Assembly (NCBI GenBank): GCA_035041965.1
Contig: JAPYMA010000303.1
Span: 57,847-121,846, forward strand
DNA: 64,000 nt
Reading direction: 5' to 3'
Origin: Anisakis pegreffii
Taxonomy: Eukaryota; Nematoda; Chromadorea; Rhabditida; Anisakidae
The notes beneath the pieces are model-generated. The model had not been told where the DNA came from, ran no database searches, and was given only the letters and a program-made list of their open reading frames with translations. Position 1 is the stretch's first letter; each line of letters starts with the position of its first letter. Made by a program: the position numbers and the translations under genes. This document shows positions 63,261-64,000 of the stretch, piece by piece.

Positions 63261-64000
63261 TCAATGTGCTCTAGCCTCCAGCAAAGGCAAAAGTTCCAAA
63301 TGCAGTCTTCCTTTTGATGATGCAATTTCAAATAGCTGATCACAGATCAAAACTTTGTACACCGATGTGTTGTCAATACAATAGAATTTCGCAATAAGTC
63401 TCTGAATGCATCGCGTCAAAAAACGTCAAGCGATGTTCCATGCTTACAATGCTTTAAACACGCACGTGTACACCTACGCACGCTCGCATCCGAGGCATGA
63501 TACCCGAGATTCATGAAACCCTTGCATCTCTACTCTCTCTTCTATTCCCGTACTATGTTCTTTATTACTAGTCATCGCTATGCTATTTCGACAATTTTCG
63601 TCTCGATGACGAAAGCAAACACCCCACTTGTCCATCGATTTTTAGCCACCATGATGGCTTAAATCACTTTTAATTAAGTTACAATGACTGTACGACTGAT
63701 TCCCTTTTTTGATATTCATTAGAGTCGGTACACCCATTTTTTTCCCTGAACTCTGTTCGACACAAACAAATGATAAAGAAACTCCATGCAGTCATTCAAA
63801 TCACCAAGTTTTGTGAATGAGGATATTTGATCACAATCTCGAATGATAATATCGTCTTCGATTCATATTGTTAGCGTTCTCCGAAATTTCATTCGCATTT
63901 TGGAATGAAACAGCTTCTAAGATCCTTGAAAATCATTTGTGGGAACTATCAATTCTTTTTTCCATCGATATTAGAATGCAATCGCTAGTAGTATGGCACA
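63261..64000. other. Right end of the window, nothing recognised
   Basis: No frame, splice-consistent exon, repeat or RNA gene is recognised in the last 740 bases. Confidence 0.6.

Noticed and set aside
1..64000. tRNA, rRNA and CRISPR features
   Set aside because: A by-eye look for GGTTCGA-type B boxes, cloverleaf arms and regularly spaced short repeats found none. A covariance-model scan would be decisive.

Overview
The window looks like a piece of an AT-rich nematode nuclear genome. Genes are split by introns with GT..AG borders and mostly TTTCAG-type acceptors. One gene encodes a small secreted protein with ShKT domains, and another encodes an NPY/NPF-like receptor of the nematode NPR type. 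I cannot name the species. There are no bacterial, viral or plasmid features. All gene models were built by hand from splice sites, intron phase and recall of protein families, with no database search.

Layout: 312-1950 (+) is the 3' end of a fimbrin/plastin gene. 5265-12097 (-) is a seven-exon neuropeptide receptor with kilobase introns. About 12.1-30.7 kb is mostly intergenic. It holds an 805-bp hAT-type non-autonomous transposon with a perfect 8-bp target duplication (21679-22483), an ATT microsatellite, a 57-bp perfect palindrome (29414-29470) and some unassigned coding-like frames on + at 27.3-29.25 kb. From 30.7 to 42.5 kb three minus-strand genes follow one another: mitochondrial seryl-tRNA synthetase (30737-34225), TFIIH p62/GTF2H1 (35050-39406) and an ABHD14-type hydrolase (41344-42465, first exon not found). 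From 42.5 to 52.5 kb I recognise no firm gene, only low-complexity DNA and one GPCR-TM7-like frame. From 52.5 to 58 kb a roughly 0.9-kb segmental duplication flanks an irregular tandem array and a four-exon secreted ShKT gene (55364-56590). The downstream duplicate carries a 297-bp insertion between 10-bp direct repeats. From 58.4 to 62.2 kb lie mrps-25 (58391-59552) and AIMP2, the multisynthetase-complex scaffold (60478-62211), both on minus.

Shared themes: three minus-strand genes serve translation (mitochondrial SerRS, mitoribosomal mS25, AIMP2), and p62 serves transcription and DNA repair. Six of the seven coding loci are complete or nearly so, with consistent intron phases. One repeat family, marked by a core resembling TTACTGGGCAAA..GAGAGTACGGTT, recurs at 27.6, 40.1-40.6, 53.4-54.9 and 62.7-63.2 kb in both orientations, and twice forms head-to-head inverted pairs. 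Several splice acceptors end in AAG rather than CAG/TAG.
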